A stretch of DNA of 64,000 nt, from assembly GCA_029851415.1 (NCBI GenBank), contig CM056743.1, positions 79,254,186-79,318,185 on the forward strand, read 5' to 3'. The first letter of the stretch is position 1, and each line of letters begins with the position of its first letter. Source of the DNA: Eretmocerus hayati (taxonomy: Eukaryota; Arthropoda; Insecta; Hymenoptera; Aphelinidae). Below the pieces are notes generated by a model. That model did not search any database and had not been told where the DNA came from. It was given only the letters and a program-made list of their open reading frames with translations. Shown piece after piece: positions 11,394-21,543 of this stretch. A program made the translations under genes and the position numbers.

Positions 11394-12501
11394 GATTCTC
11401 GATTGCTCTGATGTAGTTGTGGTTCTTGCTGTGAACGGAACCCATTAATCATTACCTGGTTTTGAACTCTCAATGATTTGTCAGATCTGACCTCACTCAC
11501 TCACTCAACTCAAGTTCAAAAGCTTCAAGCAAACTCCCTCCGGAGCTCTAACTTTTGAAGAATCATACTCAAAATTCACAGCACTCTATATATATTTTGG
11601 TTAGTCAAATATGGGTGGTTAGTCTTGTAAAATATACTTGTGACTCTTACGTTGATCTCTCGGATCAAGGAGACTGGCCTCTGCCTCAATCCTGATCCTC
11701 ATGTACTCCAAGTACTCGTCGCCCATTGAATCGTCTACTCGTCAGAGGGATGACTAACCACCTGATCCAGGATTGTGAAACATTCTCAATTAGTGTTCAT
11801 TCTTTTACCACATTTTCAATAGAATAATTTTCTCATTGAACTATTGAACTCTAAAGGACTCACACCACCAGGTAATTCCTCATTTCACTAAGAGCAGAAT
11901 GCTTCGTGCTTCTGATTCAAGCAACTGCACGGCATGTTGCTAGAATCCGAAACGAGACATTAGATTTCTCCATTGCGCATACCGCACATGCACACCACTC
12001 GCCGTGTTCGAGCCTGAGTGTCAATTCAGGGCTCGATCGGTTTTGGGTTGATCAGGCACATGTACGGGTCACAAGTAGAGCCGTACTAACATCTCTAGTC
12101 ATTTAGCAGACTACACTGAACACAAGTTTCATCTGACCAATGACCCCAGATTTAACTGAATTCTCACAGAAATTTTGATTCGTGAATATAAACTCAACAT
12201 AAGAAAAAAAATTCCAACGAGAGCCAGCTGTCCGAGTCTGACGGCAAGGCAGTCAAGACCGGGATGCCAAACTTCCGAAGAAAATCTCCAATCCAGTGAG
12301 TAAATTCAAGAAAAAAAATTCTGTCCCTTCTTGAGAAATTCATTGATTTAATTTGACTACTCACTTGATGTTCATCTCATGGTTTCCCATCATATAGAAA
12401 TTATTAACCTCTTAATTCTGCAGCGATTACTCAATCATCTGCTCAACTCAAGACTCTGTAGACGGATTTTTACTCTCAACCTCTTTTTTTTTTTTTTTAT
12501 T
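11394..12501 (-). other. Copia leader, part next to gag-pol
   Basis: This is non-coding DNA between the gag-pol start and the gypsy insertion point. I see no ORF of note on the element strand. A 16-17 nt T run (12483-12498) sits just before the gypsy target site. Together with 23642-24847 it makes a leader of about 2.3 kb, long for a copia element. Confidence 0.7.
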
Positions 12502-12505
12502 TAAC
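12502..12505. other. Target-site duplication of the gypsy element, left copy (TAAC)
   Basis: TAAC precedes TGAGAAG at the left edge and recurs directly after GCGCTGCA at the right edge (23638-23641). Confidence 0.85.
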
Positions 12506-14599
12506 TGAGAAGATTCAACAAAGTTGAATTATATTTCTTTTTAGAAAAAGATGAAAATTAAGGTATCATTTTGTTTACAAAATGTACTTCTTAAGTATTG
12601 GGTATACGACAGGGTAGCAAAGAGTTAGAACACATAGGTTAGATTAAAAATAATAGCATTTATTCAAAATAAAATAAAATAAATTCATACCCCAGCAATT
12701 TCTTTTTACACACACATCTAAACACAATTTAAATATTCATAGTCTTAACTATGACTTACTTTTTGTCGCGCAGCGATGAAAACACTAAATGACTTTAATA
12801 AAAGAAACTCTAAGTTGAGCTGTAATTACTTGATCACTCTGAAATTAAAAAGAAAAGGATTTTAGAAACAACTAGAAAACCAGGTAGTACATGGTAGCTG
12901 CATTATAGCAGTGTTCCGGTGTACAAGTGGGCCTTTGGCGTGGCAGCTGCATTATAGCAGTGTTCCGATGCCAAAATGACAGTGTACCTGCAATGTTAAT
13001 TGCGTTGGTAACTGGGCTCACCCTGGAGACTGAGTTGAGTGACGATTGCTACCCAAAAGGCCGGTGATCATTGATATAGATGTCTAATTTACATTAATGT
13101 ATTCTGGGTAGCCATCTATCGGCGATATATCAAACTACCGATATACAAGGTGTGAGTTTGGCGGTTGATTTGAATTGATAATTTGATACTTTTACTAATA
13201 GTTAGGATTTCCATAGTCAAATGTTGATGACATTAATATTATGAATTCTTCTTCTAGGCTGCAACATATCTGAGTCGTATCCACAATATTCCAATAATAT
13301 TTCTAAAGGAAATCTCCATAAGAAAGTCCCATAGATTTGAACCTGGCGCCCTTGAGCATGCGCAGTATCATCAATCACTTTGGCCAATCAAGAGATAGCA
13401 ATAGACAGCAGACGACATCAAGATATCCAGTGCATCAGTTATATGGATTGTGGTTATGACAGGTGTTTGTTTACTTTCAACAATCAGCTGGGTATTGTAA
13501 GTATTGCAAAATAATGACAAATAAATAGCAGCAATGGGTAAGTACACCTGAAACATATTTCTAAAAGCATGTATAAGCATATCATGGGTGTTAGTACTCA
13601 TGGTATGATGTAATGACAATGTTACTGTTTTGGTGGTAGATGTTGATGAGTGATTTTTATAACTAATGAATAAATTATTGTTTTTGCATGATGCTGATGT
13701 TATATGGGTTGAATACTAACAGTTAATGCATTGCTGATGTCAGACAACTAATTCTTTATGTGTTTTTATAGGAAAACTTGGTGCGTCAACTGGGAAGGAT
13801 GGCCCACGTTATGGGCCAGAGGCATCAGTTGAGCTGCGTTAGACCATCACCATCATCAGATGGGTGCCAAGGTGCAGAATAAACATCATTTCCTCAGGAT
13901 AAATGGGATTCTGGGATTACCAAGGAAAATTTAGGTATGGAATCTTGACTATCTCTGAACTTCAGATGTAAATTCCTTTTGGACTGATTTTATATTGACT
14001 GATTCAACCATCAATGTTGAGTTAGTGTAAACTATTATCAGCTGATGGCTGTGAGATTATTTGTGCAAAATTATGTACTGACAGACCATTGAGAATAAGA
14101 TCTGAATGAATGAAACTGAATGAATGGCTTTCGCATGACTCTTTTCTATTATTAACATTTCTTTTCTTACTAATAAAATAAAATATACATTCAGATACTA
14201 ATTCTTGTATTTGTTTCATGTTCCTGATATTACCTGGTGCCAGATGTCCAGATTGAGCAACCTGATTACCTGATAAGATGTCCAGCCTCCTGCTTTTGCA
14301 TCCAATAGTTGTTTGAGTTTCATCGATGGATGGATTTCATCGATGGATCAATATCATCATATTTTGGTATGGTTTGGTCATCAATTTACCGGTAAGGTCT
14401 TTTAGTATATTCTATATTGAATTTGGAACCCTGTTAGCTCAAATTAATCTTACTTATTTTCTTTCAGGTAAAGAAAATGGAAAATTATAACATAATCTAA
14501 AAAAGTCAAACTAAATTCTAAATCACAACTTTAAATTATACCTCTAGAGCCGCGATAAATTTACTATTTTAAAATCACCCCCAAAAGCTGAGCGCTGCA
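12506..14599 (-). repeat. Gypsy 3' LTR (2094 bp)
   Basis: This is a near-identical copy of 21544-23637; mismatches were seen only near 12577 and 12595. It contains a 23-bp direct repeat (AGCTGCATTATAGCAGTGTT plus CCG) at 12896-12918 and 12945-12967, and TTTCATCGATGGAT twice near 14318-14345. Two short - strand frames (82 and 65 codons) lie inside but show no recognisable domain and are identical in both LTRs simply because the LTRs are. The length is far above the 200-600 bp usual for insect gypsy LTRs. Confidence 0.95.
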
Positions 14600-14611
14600 T
14601 AGTCCCCTTGC
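14600..14611 (-). other. Gypsy polypurine tract (probable)
   Basis: On the element strand GCAAGGGGACTA directly abuts the 3' LTR start TGCAGCGC. Position and purine content fit a plus-strand primer. Confidence 0.65.
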
Positions 14612-14699
14612 AGTTGGGGTAAATTTTGAGGATCAGAAAATTTAAATCAACTTCATTCAAGGGGGATTTTAAAAAAAATAATACATACACTAATTCAAC

Positions 14700-15302
14700 T
14701 CATTTTCTATTTGTTTTGACAACAAAACCTTTTTTCACATATTCTTGAATTCTGATGTAAGCAAAATACTTTCTAATCTTCAATATTGCTTCCTTGGCAA
14801 TTGTTTTTCCATGGTACAAATGATGCAATTTTACATTTCTTTCCATCTCCCTCAGATCATGGAATTCCCTTAATTTTAAATACTGATTCATTTTCTTATC
14901 ATATTCGATCAATAACTTGACCTTTTGCCTTAAACTTGGATTCAAAAACCTATCAAGATTACTTAGGACCTCCTCTGTGTCGTCTACATCATTATTATTT
15001 AAATCAAAATGTTTCTTTTCCAACTTATATTTATCAAATCGACCAGATTCTTCAACAACTTCCATTTCTTCTAAATGGTCCTCTACTAATAACTCGATGA
15101 TTTGAGGCAACGGTTTTTCAGATACTTCTTTATCATAAAATAATTCAGCTAATTTATACACATTCTTTTCATGTCCATATACCATTTTATAGAATTTCAA
15201 ATCGCGCTGCAAATTTGCAATTAGAATCCGATGGTGATTTTGTTCTCTGACCCAGTATTGGATTGCTCTTTGCAGTTCTTGTTCAAGATCTCTTTGACTC
15301 AT
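14700..15302 (-). CDS. Gypsy accessory ORF C (200 aa), unknown function
   Basis: This is an intact ATG-started frame on the element strand between pol and the 3' LTR. The protein is hydrophilic, rich in Lys, Glu, Leu and Tyr, with helical, coiled-coil-like heptads. No signal peptide, transmembrane segment or furin site is visible, so it does not look like an envelope protein although it sits in the env position. Its C-terminal 45 residues (HLYHGKTIAKEAILKIRKYF then YVKKGFVVK) match the C-terminus of the neighbouring 92-aa ORF in spacing and sequence, indicating an ancient duplication or shared domain. I do not recognise the family. Confidence 0.6.
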   Translation of the reverse strand: MSQRDLEQELQRAIQYWVREQNHHRILIANLQRDLKFYKMVYGHEKNVYKLAELFYDKEVSEKPLPQIIELLVEDHLEEMEVVEESGRFDKYKLEKKHFDLNNNDVDDTEEVLSNLDRFLNPSLRQKVKLLIEYDKKMNQYLKLREFHDLREMERNVKLHHLYHGKTIAKEAILKIRKYFAYIRIQEYVKKGFVVKTNRK

Positions 15303-15416
15303 TTTGATACCTAAAAAAAAACAAAATTTTCGACAACCTTATCCCATGAAAACTTTTGGTTTACCCCAGGACATGAAAGATAAAACAAATCCTGTTATTC
15401 AAATTTAATGTTTAAA

Positions 15417-15695
15417 TCAACTTTTCCTTTTAACAATATATCCTTTGCTAACATAATACTTTTTTCTACATTCTGGATTATCAAATTCTTCACGGATCTT
15501 CGCGATTTCACCTTCAACTGATTTCTTTCCGTGATATAATTGCACTAACTCATTAAACCGAGCTCTGGCTCTTGCTCTACTTTGAATTTGTAACGTAATA
15601 ATTTCCTTCACACATTCTTTATACCTTTCCAACAGTTTCTTGGCTTTAGGTTCTTTGATTTTAGCAACAGCTTTCTTGATTTTCCTAAAACCCAT
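15417..15695 (-). CDS. Gypsy accessory ORF B (92 aa), unknown function, paralogous to ORF C
   Basis: This is an ATG-started small basic protein on the element strand. The N-terminus is Lys-rich (MGFRKIKKAVAKIKEPKAKK), the middle has several Arg-Ala repeats (RARARARFNELV), and the C-terminus LYHGKKSVEGEIAKIREEF ... YYVSKGYIVKRK parallels ORF C. It could bind nucleic acid on charge grounds; that is inference. It lies 121 bp upstream (in the element sense) of ORF C and 90 bp downstream of ORF A. Confidence 0.55.
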   Translation of the reverse strand: MGFRKIKKAVAKIKEPKAKKLLERYKECVKEIITLQIQSRARARARFNELVQLYHGKKSVEGEIAKIREEFDNPECRKKYYVSKGYIVKRKS

Positions 15696-15785
15696 GTCCT
15701 GAGGTGGAAAAAGAAAGAAATTTTTGATTGTTAACCAAGAAAAAAAATATTTTTATTAGCCTAGAGGACAGCACAGACATTACAA

Positions 15786-16016
15786 CTATATAGTTATTTT
15801 TCCAAATTCGGTTCTTAGCACTTCTGTTGATAGATTTTCCCAAAAGCCTTCTCTTTCTGATTGATCATTTTCCCGATCTGACCTCGATGTTCCTGGCAAT
15901 TCTCGGCGAGGAGTCAGTTCCTCAACCAGTTTTGTGAGTCTTTGAAGCTCGACGAGGACCCGTTTTAATTTTCTATTTCGTCTTTGGCGCATACGCTTGT
16001 TTGAAGTGTTGGCCAT
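15786..16016 (-). CDS. Gypsy accessory ORF A (76 aa), unknown function
   Basis: This is an ATG-started frame beginning 28 bp after the pol stop on the element strand. The first 25 residues are strongly basic (KRMRQRRNRKLKR), followed by a short leucine-heptad helix (VLVELQRLTKLVEEL) and an acidic, Ser/Arg-rich tail. The basic-plus-zipper layout resembles small nucleic-acid-binding regulators such as bZIP-like proteins, but the match is only general. It does not share the LYHGK block of ORFs B and C. Confidence 0.5.
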   Translation of the reverse strand: MANTSNKRMRQRRNRKLKRVLVELQRLTKLVEELTPRRELPGTSRSDRENDQSEREGFWENLSTEVLRTEFGKITI

Positions 16017-16044
16017 CTAAAAGAAATATTAAAGCATTTTCTAT

Positions 16045-19000
16045 TCACAATTTGCGTCGATAGTATGGCCTTAATAATGAACCGTGAAATTTTCCCCGTT
16101 GGATTTTCGTTTCAGAATCAATTAACAGGAAAGTAATATCGTTAAATGATTTCTCAATTATATAAGGTCCTTCATATAATTGACAAAACTTTGCCATTAT
16201 GCCTTGCTCAGCCACAGACATATTGCATGCCTTAACTAATACCTCATCACCTATATTAAATTTGGTAAACTTATTTTTCAGATTAATTTTCGAAGCCCTT
16301 TTTTGACCTTTCTGAGATATAAAATTTGCAACGAGTGCCAACTTTTGATCATATGGTAAATCTATAGGTTTTTCTATTTTTACCCACTTTTCCCAAAATC
16401 GAGATGGTTTTATGCCCATTTGCAATTCAATCGGCGTAAATTCAGTAGTGGAATGAAATGATTCATTGATAATTGTTTGGATAAAATCTGTCCATCGAGC
16501 CCAATTTTTATGGTTTCCGGACGTAAGTACTCTAAAGAAATTTCCCAATTCTTTCATATATCTTTCAATATTATTGGAAGCAGGGTGACGTATGCTAGAA
16601 TAAACTACAATAATACCTTCTTGTTGCAATCTTTTTATCCAAGCTTTTGACGTGAATTGCGCACCATGATCTGCTTGAATTCTCTTTGGGCACCCATATT
16701 TGGGAATATAATCATCACAAATTTTTCTCAATACTGTCTTTGTGGTTGCATTTTTTACTGGGTATAAAACTAAATACTTTGTGAAGACATCCATTACCGC
16801 AAAAATGTGTTTAACTCCACCTCGTGATGTTGGTAATGGCCCAAAAAAATCTACAGATATCAAATCATGCGGTCCATCAGGAATAACAGGCCGAGATTCT
16901 ACGCTCACATGCTGATTATAAATTTTGTTGCGTTGGCATGAATCACATACCCTAACTAATTCAGCAATAATTTTTCGTAATTTGTAGCTTGTAAAATCTT
17001 GCTCTATCATTTTTTCACATTTTCTACCACCTATGTGTCCATAGACTTCATGTATTTCTTTCACAAATAATTTGGCTAAACTCTGTGGTAAAACGATTTT
17101 ACTATTCTTTTGTAAAACTTGATCTACTAGTGTATAATCCTTGAATTCATGAGACTCTTGTAGTTTAACAATTATTGGCTTAAGGCGAACATCTTTTGCT
17201 TGTTCAAAACTCAGATTTTTTAATTTCTGTCTCAAATCATTGGATGGTTTACGTGCTAAAATCTCGCAAATTGAAAGATCTTGAGATGGTTCCATTTTAT
17301 CCTCATTTATCTGAATTCTACTCAGAGTATCAGCACCAATATTTTTCTTACCTTCAATATGTTGAATTATAATTTGAAAATCTTGAATTGCTAGAACCCA
17401 TCTCATCAACCGTGAATTCAAAAATCTACAAGTCATTAAATAACTCAAGGCCTGATGATCACACATAACAAAGATTTTTGCTCCAAGGATAAAAGTTTTG
17501 AATTTGAGCAAAGCCCATAAAATGGCCAATAATTCGTGTTCTGTTGTGGTATAATGTTTTTCTGCGCCTTTAATAGTACGACTAGCCATTGATACTACTT
17601 GTTGAATTCCTTGGTCATCATTTTGACACAAGATTGCCCCCAACCCGGTTTTAGATGCGTCACTATACAAAGAAAATGGTCTATCTTTTTGAGGATGAGC
17701 CAAAAACATTTTATGATCAAATAACTCCTTTACTCTATCAAATGCATGCTGCTGTATATCAGTCCATCTCCATTTGATCCCGGCTCGTGTAAGTTCTAGC
17801 AAAGGCTCAGTTTCATGCGCCAGTCTATCCGTAAACTTTGCACAAAAATTTACCAACCCGAGGAACCCTTTGAGATGATGGATGTTTCTAGGAACTGGGA
17901 ACTTCTTTATGGCTTCTAATTTCTCTGGATCGGGTCTCAATCCCTCTTTAGACAGTATGTGTCCTAGAAATTTAATTTCTTCTTTGCATAACTCCATTTT
18001 GTCAAAGTTCAATGTGATACCCTCTTCAAGAACTGTTTGGAAAAATAATTCAAGATGCTCTAAATGCTCATCAAAATCTTTCAACACTATCAGCCAGTCA
18101 TCGACAAAATCAATCAGAAACTTGTTTAATTTCATCAAAATTTTGTAGGCTGCACGTTTAAGGGCTGCACCACTTACTTTGAGTCCAAAGGGTACGACTA
18201 AAAACACATATGTTGTTCCTTTATAAACAAATGCTACATATTGTTGAGACTCTTCATCCAGAGGAATTTGCCAAAAACTAGAAGTTAGGTCGAAACTCGA
18301 CATCATACCAATATTATTACATTTCTTAAACACATCCTCCATCTCTTCAGCTCCATCGTGATCTTCTTCAGATTTTTCATTAAAACCCCTAGCGTCTAGA
18401 CATATTCTAACATCCCCATTCCGCTTGATCACGACAACAATTGGGCTGATATACGAGCTTACGCCATGACGGATAACCCTCAACTTTTTCATTCTCTGAA
18501 TTTCAACATCAACCTTATCACGATGTTGAAATGGTATTGGATACGATTTTTGCTTGAAAGGTGTTTTGTCTCTCATTCTCAATTTGTATTTAAAGTTTTT
18601 AAATCGACCAGGGCGTTTATCAAAAATTCTTCTAAACTTTCTCAATATTACCTTTAATTTATCCTTTTCTTGAGAATTCAAAACAGAAATTTTGTCTACT
18701 TTTTTATCAATCTCCTCATCAGATAAAATATAAATCACCTCTTCTTGACACACTGGCGGTACTTCCTCGTCACTCTCAAAAATTTCATTTACTGAATTGA
18801 TGCATTTTTGTCTAGTATCTTTAAGTTCACTTTCACTTATGGAAGATTTTACATATTGAATTTCATGACTTTTGCCATTGATATCAAATATTATTGTATC
18901 AGTCTTTACATTTATTAGTGTGCCCAAATCCTTTAAAGTTTCAATTCCAAATATACTATTCCTTGCTAACTTGGGCACCACAAAAAAATCTACTTCAATG

Positions 19001-19851
19001 AGAGTCCCCTGGATTGACACCTGGGCTCTCAATTGCTTCTTTAATTTTACAGATTTTTCTCCAGTAAAACCAGTAGCTTGCATGTTTGTTAAAGGTAAAG
19101 TAGGAAATTTCTTCCACAATTCGTAATTATTCTCATATACTTCAGCGGAAAGACAAGTTAATTTACTACCAGTGTCAATCAAGGCCGAGATTGAAATCCC
19201 ATTAATACTAATCACAATTTCAGGGCATTCAGTTGGTTCTTTTCTTACATAAGAACTAACATATTCTTCTTCATTAAGCAACTCTTCTCTTGGATTTGAA
19301 AAAATAACACATACTTGGCCGAACGCCGGAGAAATCTGTCCAACTGTTAATTTCTTTTCGGCAAAATTCGTATTCATAAAGCTATCCACACCCTCGTAAC
19401 CAAACCTAATCGGCAATAATACTGTACTTTCGGACGTTTGTCCCCTGGTCGTGTCAGCAGTCAATCTAGTCGGAGCAGTTTGTCGCCCTACGACTCGACT
19501 CAGCACCCCTTCAGAACAACACTTAATCGTCACAGTCTCATCCCTTTCGTCTTTAGAAACTAATGTGCTTAAAACTCCACTTTCCGAGCATTGCCTAGTC
19601 AGCTCCTCAACCTTGAACTCAGAAGTCTCCGAAACGTCGCTTTTATTTGGATATACCGGAACAATTTGTTCTACAGTAAAATGATTTGACAGATCAGCCG
19701 GGACGGTCTCACATCCTTCGACTTTTTGATCAACAATAATTCTTTTTAGTTCCTTTTTGAACTGATTTTTTTTAAAACGCCTTTCAACTTTTTTCGTTGC
19801 ACTGGAATTGGATTTATTATTACGGATTTCACATGGGCGTTCTTTGCTCAA
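16045..19851 (-). CDS. Gypsy pol: protease, reverse transcriptase, RNase H, integrase (about 1268 codons)
   Basis: This frame is open to the stop at 16045. The nominal first codon at 19851 is TTG, and the frame overlaps the gag stop in the -1 phase, so pol is most likely expressed by -1 frameshifting rather than from its own start. Domains counted from 19851: protease with LIDTGSKLT (Asp about 226), and reverse transcriptase about 430-660 with SSFDLTSSFWQIPL (motif A) and FVDDW at about 581-585, where gypsy RTs usually have Tyr. RNase H begins at YSDASKTGLG (about 727) with TTEHELLAILWAL. The integrase zinc finger has HEVYGH (about 932) and CDSC (about 968). The catalytic core has Asp about 1000 (SVDFFGP), Asp about 1060 (QADHGAQF) and Glu about 1095 (NNIERYMKEL), with correct D-35-E spacing. 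About 200 residues of basic, Ser/Thr-rich sequence precede the protease. Confidence 0.95.
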   Translation of the reverse strand: MSKERPCEIRNNKSNSSATKKVERRFKKNQFKKELKRIIVDQKVEGCETVPADLSNHFTVEQIVPVYPNKSDVSETSEFKVEELTRQCSESGVLSTLVSKDERDETVTIKCCSEGVLSRVVGRQTAPTRLTADTTRGQTSESTVLLPIRFGYEGVDSFMNTNFAEKKLTVGQISPAFGQVCVIFSNPREELLNEEEYVSSYVRKEPTECPEIVISINGISISALIDTGSKLTCLSAEVYENNYELWKKFPTLPLTNMQATGFTGEKSVKLKKQLRAQVSIQGTLIEVDFFVVPKLARNSIFGIETLKDLGTLINVKTDTIIFDINGKSHEIQYVKSSISESELKDTRQKCINSVNEIFESDEEVPPVCQEEVIYILSDEEIDKKVDKISVLNSQEKDKLKVILRKFRRIFDKRPGRFKNFKYKLRMRDKTPFKQKSYPIPFQHRDKVDVEIQRMKKLRVIRHGVSSYISPIVVVIKRNGDVRICLDARGFNEKSEEDHDGAEEMEDVFKKCNNIGMMSSFDLTSSFWQIPLDEESQQYVAFVYKGTTYVFLVVPFGLKVSGAALKRAAYKILMKLNKFLIDFVDDWLIVLKDFDEHLEHLELFFQTVLEEGITLNFDKMELCKEEIKFLGHILSKEGLRPDPEKLEAIKKFPVPRNIHHLKGFLGLVNFCAKFTDRLAHETEPLLELTRAGIKWRWTDIQQHAFDRVKELFDHKMFLAHPQKDRPFSLYSDASKTGLGAILCQNDDQGIQQVVSMASRTIKGAEKHYTTTEHELLAILWALLKFKTFILGAKIFVMCDHQALSYLMTCRFLNSRLMRWVLAIQDFQIIIQHIEGKKNIGADTLSRIQINEDKMEPSQDLSICEILARKPSNDLRQKLKNLSFEQAKDVRLKPIIVKLQESHEFKDYTLVDQVLQKNSKIVLPQSLAKLFVKEIHEVYGHIGGRKCEKMIEQDFTSYKLRKIIAELVRVCDSCQRNKIYNQHVSVESRPVIPDGPHDLISVDFFGPLPTSRGGVKHIFAVMDVFTKYLVLYPVKNATTKTVLRKICDDYIPKYGCPKRIQADHGAQFTSKAWIKRLQQEGIIVVYSSIRHPASNNIERYMKELGNFFRVLTSGNHKNWARWTDFIQTIINESFHSTTEFTPIELQMGIKPSRFWEKWVKIEKPIDLPYDQKLALVANFISQKGQKRASKINLKNKFTKFNIGDEVLVKACNMSVAEQGIMAKFCQLYEGPYIIEKSFNDITFLLIDSETKIQRGKFHGSLLRPYYRRKL

Positions 19852-21446
19852 TGCAACGAGTCGGAGTTTTCCGAATCGTTGGGGCTATCGGCTGATGATT
19901 CATCTTCATCCTCCTCTTCTACTATATATGCATCAGAAATATTATTTACCTCGCGGTTATTTCGTGCATCTGGTTTCGGTCGTTGTAATAATTTCTTAGG
20001 GCTTTCATCGTCGCGATTATTATATGGCCGAGACGCAGGATTGGCAGGATTTTTCTGACTAATGCCTTTGTTATTTTGGGGTGTAGATGTTCGAAAATCA
20101 TCCCTAAAATTTGACTTAGCACGTGGTGATTCCTGCTCGTTATCTTGCTTGGATGCTGAATTGTTATTTCTTGAACTGAACCGTCGATCAGTATCATGGA
20201 AATTGACATAACGCGTAGTTCCCGATGACGAATTTAATACACCAGCGTTATCGATTGTATCCAATAATTTAATTAAATCGTCTATTGACTCAAGGTTTCT
20301 CATCAAAATTGACTGCTGGATATTTTCATCAAAATGCTTAGAAAATCGTTCAATAATTGATAGATCACTCGGTGCATCAGAAAGCTGCTTTACTTCATTA
20401 TATATACGCATAACGTATTCACTACGGCTGTAATTGCCTTTGGCTTCATAATAGCCAAATTCAAGCTTGCGTCTAATTTTCTCTTGTATTGAGGAATTCC
20501 AATATTGTGCTTTGAATTTCGCTGCAAATTGATCAAGATTTGACACACTAGGCGATACATATTCCCACCAATCCCGCGCCGCGGCTTTCAAAGATTGACC
20601 GATTGTAAGACGAAGTACTTCTTCGCTGAAATGCATGAGCTTGCAATAACGTATTATGTTCTCCAAATAACGGCATGGGCGATCATAAGGAGCCGCGCTA
20701 AACGTAGGCAAATCAAATTTGACTTTTGGTAAGCCATTATTTGTAACACCGTTAGCACCACCATTACGCATTAATTGTTGAATTTCGGATCTTTGATTGT
20801 CGACGCGTGCTTCTAAATTTTCTTGGCGTGAACTTAACTCTGTAACTGCTCTAGTTTGTAATTCCGTCGTTTTCTCAAACGATTTCATCAACCGACTGTT
20901 CAATTTTATCTCATTTTGACATGATTCTAAACCTTCAGACAAAAATTCAATATCCTCATCATGAGTATGAAGCTTTTGTGCATGACGTGACGCCGTGTTT
21001 GAAAATTGCGTATTTAATCGTTCTAGCTGCTTGCACATCTCGTCCAATGCTTGAATACGTTCCTCGTGGTCATCCGTTCGACGTTTAGAAAATTGTTCCC
21101 GAGCCCTTAATTCACGAAAACTAGTTCGAACTTCGTCTTCGAATGGAATTTCTTCCTGAACTTGCTCGCCTGCTTCCGAACGCGTATCGGCAAAATCACG
21201 ATCGATACCAGATGCACCTATACGAGGGTCCGCAGCACTTCTTTCAAGTGAATTTCGCACTTGCTCTCTCAAATCTAAAGAAACATTTGGATCAACAGGT
21301 ATTACCCGACGAGAATTGGCACGTGTTTCCATCGTGCGTGGGACTCCTTGTCCCCTGGCTCCTCGTCCACGTCGGCCGCCCCTGTTCGGAGGGTTCTGTT
21401 GTCTAGAGCCGCCCGGATGACCTTCGTCTTCCGAATGGCTCGACAT
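19848..21446 (-). CDS. Gypsy gag (532 aa), no zinc knuckle
   Basis: The start is set at the ATG at 21446 (MSSHSEDEG); the frame is open six codons further up, but those include no ATG. The N-terminus is Gly/Arg-rich (RGGRRGRGARGQG). A helical, coiled-coil-like stretch spans about 90-230. A Retrotrans_gag-type domain follows at about 245-395 (CRYLENIIRYCKLMHFSE ... AARDWWEYV ... FKAQYW). The C-terminal part is Asn/Ser/Arg-rich and then very acidic (EEEDEDESSAD). No CX2CX4HX4C knuckle is present, so the basic N-terminal or Arg-rich C-terminal region may take over RNA binding (inference). The stop TGA at 19850-19848 overlaps the pol frame. Confidence 0.92.
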   Translation of the reverse strand: MSSHSEDEGHPGGSRQQNPPNRGGRRGRGARGQGVPRTMETRANSRRVIPVDPNVSLDLREQVRNSLERSAADPRIGASGIDRDFADTRSEAGEQVQEEIPFEDEVRTSFRELRAREQFSKRRTDDHEERIQALDEMCKQLERLNTQFSNTASRHAQKLHTHDEDIEFLSEGLESCQNEIKLNSRLMKSFEKTTELQTRAVTELSSRQENLEARVDNQRSEIQQLMRNGGANGVTNNGLPKVKFDLPTFSAAPYDRPCRYLENIIRYCKLMHFSEEVLRLTIGQSLKAAARDWWEYVSPSVSNLDQFAAKFKAQYWNSSIQEKIRRKLEFGYYEAKGNYSRSEYVMRIYNEVKQLSDAPSDLSIIERFSKHFDENIQQSILMRNLESIDDLIKLLDTIDNAGVLNSSSGTTRYVNFHDTDRRFSSRNNNSASKQDNEQESPRAKSNFRDDFRTSTPQNNKGISQKNPANPASRPYNNRDDESPKKLLQRPKPDARNNREVNNISDAYIVEEEDEDESSADSPNDSENSDSLH

Positions 21447-21543
21447 TTCGCGAGGACACAACAACTACTCGTAAAAAAAAACTACTGTGGTATGCGAGAG
21501 AGGAAACTCTTCGCTCTCTGTCGTTCCCCACAAGGGATGCCAA
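21447..21543 (-). other. Gypsy leader with primer binding site (21525-21542)
   Basis: On the element strand, one base after the LTR end (CTTCTCA), comes TGGCATCCCTTGTGGGGA. This starts with the TGG complementary to a tRNA CCA end. I could not assign the tRNA. The leader is short (under 100 bp) before the gag ATG. Confidence 0.65.

Noticed and set aside
6139..11395. + strand frames of up to 196 codons across the copia region
   Set aside because: They are antisense shadows of the intact - strand gag-pol.
14700..15302. Envelope protein (errantivirus-like)
   Set aside because: No signal peptide, transmembrane segment or cleavage site; the protein is charged and helical.
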